From an uncultured Clostridia bacterium (GTDB lineage Bacteria; Bacillota; Clostridia; Christensenellales; Borkfalkiaceae), in assembly GCA_934254755.1 (NCBI GenBank), contig CAKQMM010000064.1, positions 1 to 6,623 on the forward strand: DNA of 6,623 bases. The letters run 5' to 3'. Positions 5,469-6,623 of the stretch are shown here, piece after piece. Every line of letters starts with the position of its first letter. Position 1 is the stretch's first letter. The notes below the pieces were generated by a model that was given only the letters and a program-made list of their open reading frames with translations, was not told the DNA's origin and searched no databases. Made by a program: the position numbers and the translations under genes.

Positions 5469-6197
5469 ATGAACGAAAAATTTTACACTTTAAACAGAAT
5501 TATAACAAGTTCGTTTGCGGACAGAGAAATGCGCCTTAGCGTCCCCGCTATTTTCGACGCGTTTCAGGACGTTGCGGCGATTCACGTAAACTATATGAGT
5601 TTATCGGCGCAGGAACTTTACGATAGGTTTAACCTTTTATGGGTGCTTAGTAAAGAGAAAGCGAAAATTTACCGCTTGCCGAAGCAAAACGAAACGATAA
5701 CAATAAAAACGTGGCCGCTTAAACCGTCGGCTGTAAGGTTCGTAAGGGAATATTCGATTTTAAGCGAGAGCGGCGAAGTTTTGATTTGCGGAACGAGCGA
5801 CTGGTGCTTGATTGACGCGACCACCCGCCAGCTTAAAGTTTCGTCAAGCATACCCTACCCTAACGAACTTTTAAACGAGCGCGCAGGCGCGGGCGCGTTT
5901 ACCAAACCCGATTTAGACGGCGACTTCGAGCCGCGGCTTACCTATAAAGTTACCCTTTCGGACGTTGATTTTAACGACCACACCAATAACGTTTGCTATA
6001 TCCGCCAGATCGTCAACGCGTTTACGCCCGCCGAATTTTACGCAATGGATATCGATGAAATCGAAACGCATTTTTATAAAGAAACGCGCTATGGCGACGA
6101 AATAGCGGTATCCTGCAAAAAAACCGAAACGGGTTACGTTATAAAGTGCGAATCAAACGGCGCAACCGTCTTCGCCGCGGTTGTTAAAGTTAAGTAG
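5469..6197 (+). CDS. Acyl-ACP thioesterase (double hotdog, FatA/FatB-like)
   Basis: A 242-residue protein of the bacterial acyl-ACP thioesterase family, which hydrolyses acyl-acyl-carrier-protein to free fatty acid in the cytoplasm. First hotdog (about 1-130): FQDVAAIHVNYM is the long hotdog helix, then LLWVLSKEKAKIYRLP and ETITIKTWP, then FVREYSIL and ICGTSDWCLID, all as in the family. Second hotdog (about 155-242): SDVDFNDHTNNVCYI at 164-178 holds the Asn169-x-His171-x-Asn-Asn catalytic pattern of plant and bacterial acyl-ACP thioesterases; HFYKETRYGDEI (201-212) is the matching late segment. Length is normal for bacterial members. An AAAAAGG site lies six bases before the ATG. No convincing promoter lies between the preceding terminator and this gene; the 73-bp gap has only a poor TATTTA. 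No link with the sugar-acid operon is evident. Chain-length preference cannot be read from the sequence. Confidence 0.92.
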   Translation: MNEKFYTLNRIITSSFADREMRLSVPAIFDAFQDVAAIHVNYMSLSAQELYDRFNLLWVLSKEKAKIYRLPKQNETITIKTWPLKPSAVRFVREYSILSESGEVLICGTSDWCLIDATTRQLKVSSSIPYPNELLNERAGAGAFTKPDLDGDFEPRLTYKVTLSDVDFNDHTNNVCYIRQIVNAFTPAEFYAMDIDEIETHFYKETRYGDEIAVSCKKTETGYVIKCESNGATVFAAVVKVK

Positions 6198-6255
6198 AGC
6201 CTAATTATAAGCAATCGCTCGTTAGTTAATAAAGTATAAGATTATCCCGTTTCCC

Positions 6256-6282
6256 GTCATCCTGAACGCAGTGAAAAATGAC
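6256..6282. repeat. Palindromic intergenic repeat unit, GTCAT...ATGAC
   Basis: The unit begins GTCATCCTGAACGCAGTGAA and ends ATGAC, the reverse complement of its first five bases. It belongs to the well-known type GTCATTCTGAGCGAAGCGAA found dispersed between genes in many bacteria. Here it appears as a shortened copy next to the larger inverted pair. Confidence 0.6.
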
Positions 6283-6291
6283 AGAGAGTAG

Positions 6292-6427
6292 TGTCATATT
6301 GAGCGTAAGCGAAATATCTCGTGGAAACGAAGACGGAAGTTAAATGCGCGCGTACATACAAAAAGCAAGCAACGGCTGCCGCTTCCGCGGAGATTCTTCA
6401 CTGCGCTATCGCTTGTTCAGAATGACA
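6292..6427. repeat. MITE-like pair of inverted repeats, about 136 bp
   Basis: The left copy (6292-6320) begins TGTCATATTGAGCGTAAGCG and ends ATCTC; the right copy (6390-6427) read in reverse begins TGTCATTCTGAACAAGCGAT and ends AATCTC. Similarity extends inward: CTCGTGGAA (6318-6326) pairs with TTCCGCGGAG (6383-6392). The whole has TGTCA/TGACA ends, imperfect terminal inverts and a roughly 60-bp core with no coding content. It looks like a non-autonomous, transposase-mobilised element or a doublet of REP-type units; no target duplication was recognised. Confidence 0.6.
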
Positions 6428-6455
6428 GTCAAATAAACCGCCCGCTAACCACAAG

Positions 6456-6520
6456 GCGGGCATGGTGTGCGCCGGCCCCCCCTTACTACATGCGGGCATG
6501 GTGTGTGCCGACCCCTACTA
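6456..6520. repeat. GC-rich direct repeat, two copies, period about 36 bp
   Basis: GCGGGCATGGTGTG starts at 6456 and again at 6492. Both copies continue with C/T-GCCG, then G/A and a C-run, and end TTACTA or CTACTA. They differ by two substitutions and in the length of the C-run. Just before, CCGCC (6438-6442) can pair with GGCGG (6455-6459). Two copies are too few, and too unlike in their separation, for a CRISPR array. Confidence 0.65.
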
Positions 6521-6560
6521 ATCACTATCCGCTAAACAAAAAAATACCCGCCATTTTGTG

Positions 6561-6600
6561 ATATGCACCCCAAAAGTTAGACACTTTAGGAGGTGCATAT
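6561..6600 (+). promoter_or_regulatory. Hairpin at the IS end covering the transposase ribosome site
   Basis: ATATGCACC (6561-6569) and GGTGCATAT (6592-6600) are perfect 9-bp inverts. Inside, CC (6570-6571) can pair with GG (6589-6590) and AAAGT (6573-6577) with ACTTT (6583-6587), around the loop TAGAC. The AGGAGGTG ribosome site (6588-6595) is buried in the stem. RNA entering from flanking DNA would fold this way; RNA starting inside would lack the left arm. Confidence 0.55.
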
Positions 6601-6623
6601 TTTTATGGGAAGGAAGCAAAAAA
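6564..6623 (+). mobile_element. Left end of an IS3-family (IS150-like) insertion sequence
   Basis: TGCACCCCAAAAGTTAGACA (6564-6583) is a typical IS3-family, IS150-group terminal inverted repeat: it starts TG and contains the CCCCAAAAGTTAGAC core common in that group. A strong ribosome site and an ORF start follow directly, as expected for OrfA. The rest lies beyond the window, so the right end, the target duplication and whether the element is intact are unknown. Confidence 0.75.
6605..6623 (+). CDS. IS3-family transposase OrfA, first codons only
   Basis: Only ATG and five further codons are visible, giving MGRKQK. That opening is basic, as is common for OrfA proteins of IS150-like elements. 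The start is supported by AGGAGGTG (6588-6595), nine bases upstream, and by the IS terminal repeat just before it. In the family, OrfA is the helix-turn-helix part that is joined to the OrfB catalytic part by -1 frameshifting. Too little is present for a test by similarity of the protein itself. Confidence 0.6.

Larger units (their letters stand above)
6198..6604. other. Gene-free repeat-rich stretch before the insertion sequence
   Basis: No supported gene lies here. From 6198 to 6255 nothing stands out, and no terminator is seen for the thioesterase gene. Then come the palindromic intergenic repeats (6256-6427), a GC-rich direct repeat (6456-6520), about 40 plain bases, and the IS end. Confidence 0.7.

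Noticed and set aside
6279..6344. 21-codon ORF within the repeat region
   Set aside because: It has no ribosome binding site and lies across the palindromic repeats, so it is chance.
6456..6520. CRISPR array
   Set aside because: There are only two imperfect copies with almost no space between them, and no cas gene nearby.

Overview
The window looks like chromosomal DNA of a low-to-moderate GC Gram-positive bacterium, most likely an anaerobic, gut-type member of the Bacillota (Clostridia-like). Supporting signs are strong AAGGAG-type ribosome binding sites, two textbook sigma-A promoters (TTGACA-17-TAAAAT and TTGACA-17-TATAAT), a GH4 alpha-galacturonidase of the Bacillus LplD kind, a tiny rubredoxin and a bacterial acyl-ACP thioesterase. 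The exact lineage is a guess.

Left part (1-4155, all on the minus strand): a sugar-acid operon read from right to left. Its order is a GH4 alpha-galacturonidase (lplD-like, with a frameshift near its C-terminus), an alpha/beta-hydrolase esterase, a beta-lactamase-fold serine hydrolase, and the start of a tagaturonate reductase (uxaB) that runs off the left edge. Inferred role: galacturonic-acid-containing oligosaccharides from pectin are taken up, stripped of ester groups by the two hydrolases, cut by the GH4 enzyme, and the galacturonate (after isomerisation by an enzyme outside the window) is reduced to altronate.

Middle (4156-5152): a divergent control region and an AraC-family regulator on the plus strand. 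The control region carries three exact AAAATATTG direct repeats spaced 30 and 10 bp apart. They lie over the regulator's own promoter and just upstream of a likely operon promoter, which fits one protein repressing itself while activating the operon.

Right part (5153-6197, plus strand): a self-contained 38-residue rubredoxin-like gene with a consensus promoter and a strong intrinsic terminator, then a double-hotdog acyl-ACP thioesterase.

Right end (6198-6623): a gene-free stretch with palindromic intergenic repeats, including a MITE-like pair of inverted copies, then a GC-rich direct repeat of about 36 bp period, then the left end of an IS3-family insertion sequence with the first codons of its transposase OrfA. 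The IS end can fold into a hairpin that buries the transposase ribosome binding site.

No wholly new system is evident. The most interesting points are the helically phased operator, the frameshifted GH4 gene, the pairing of two cytoplasmic hydrolases with galacturonate catabolism, and the hairpin at the IS end.
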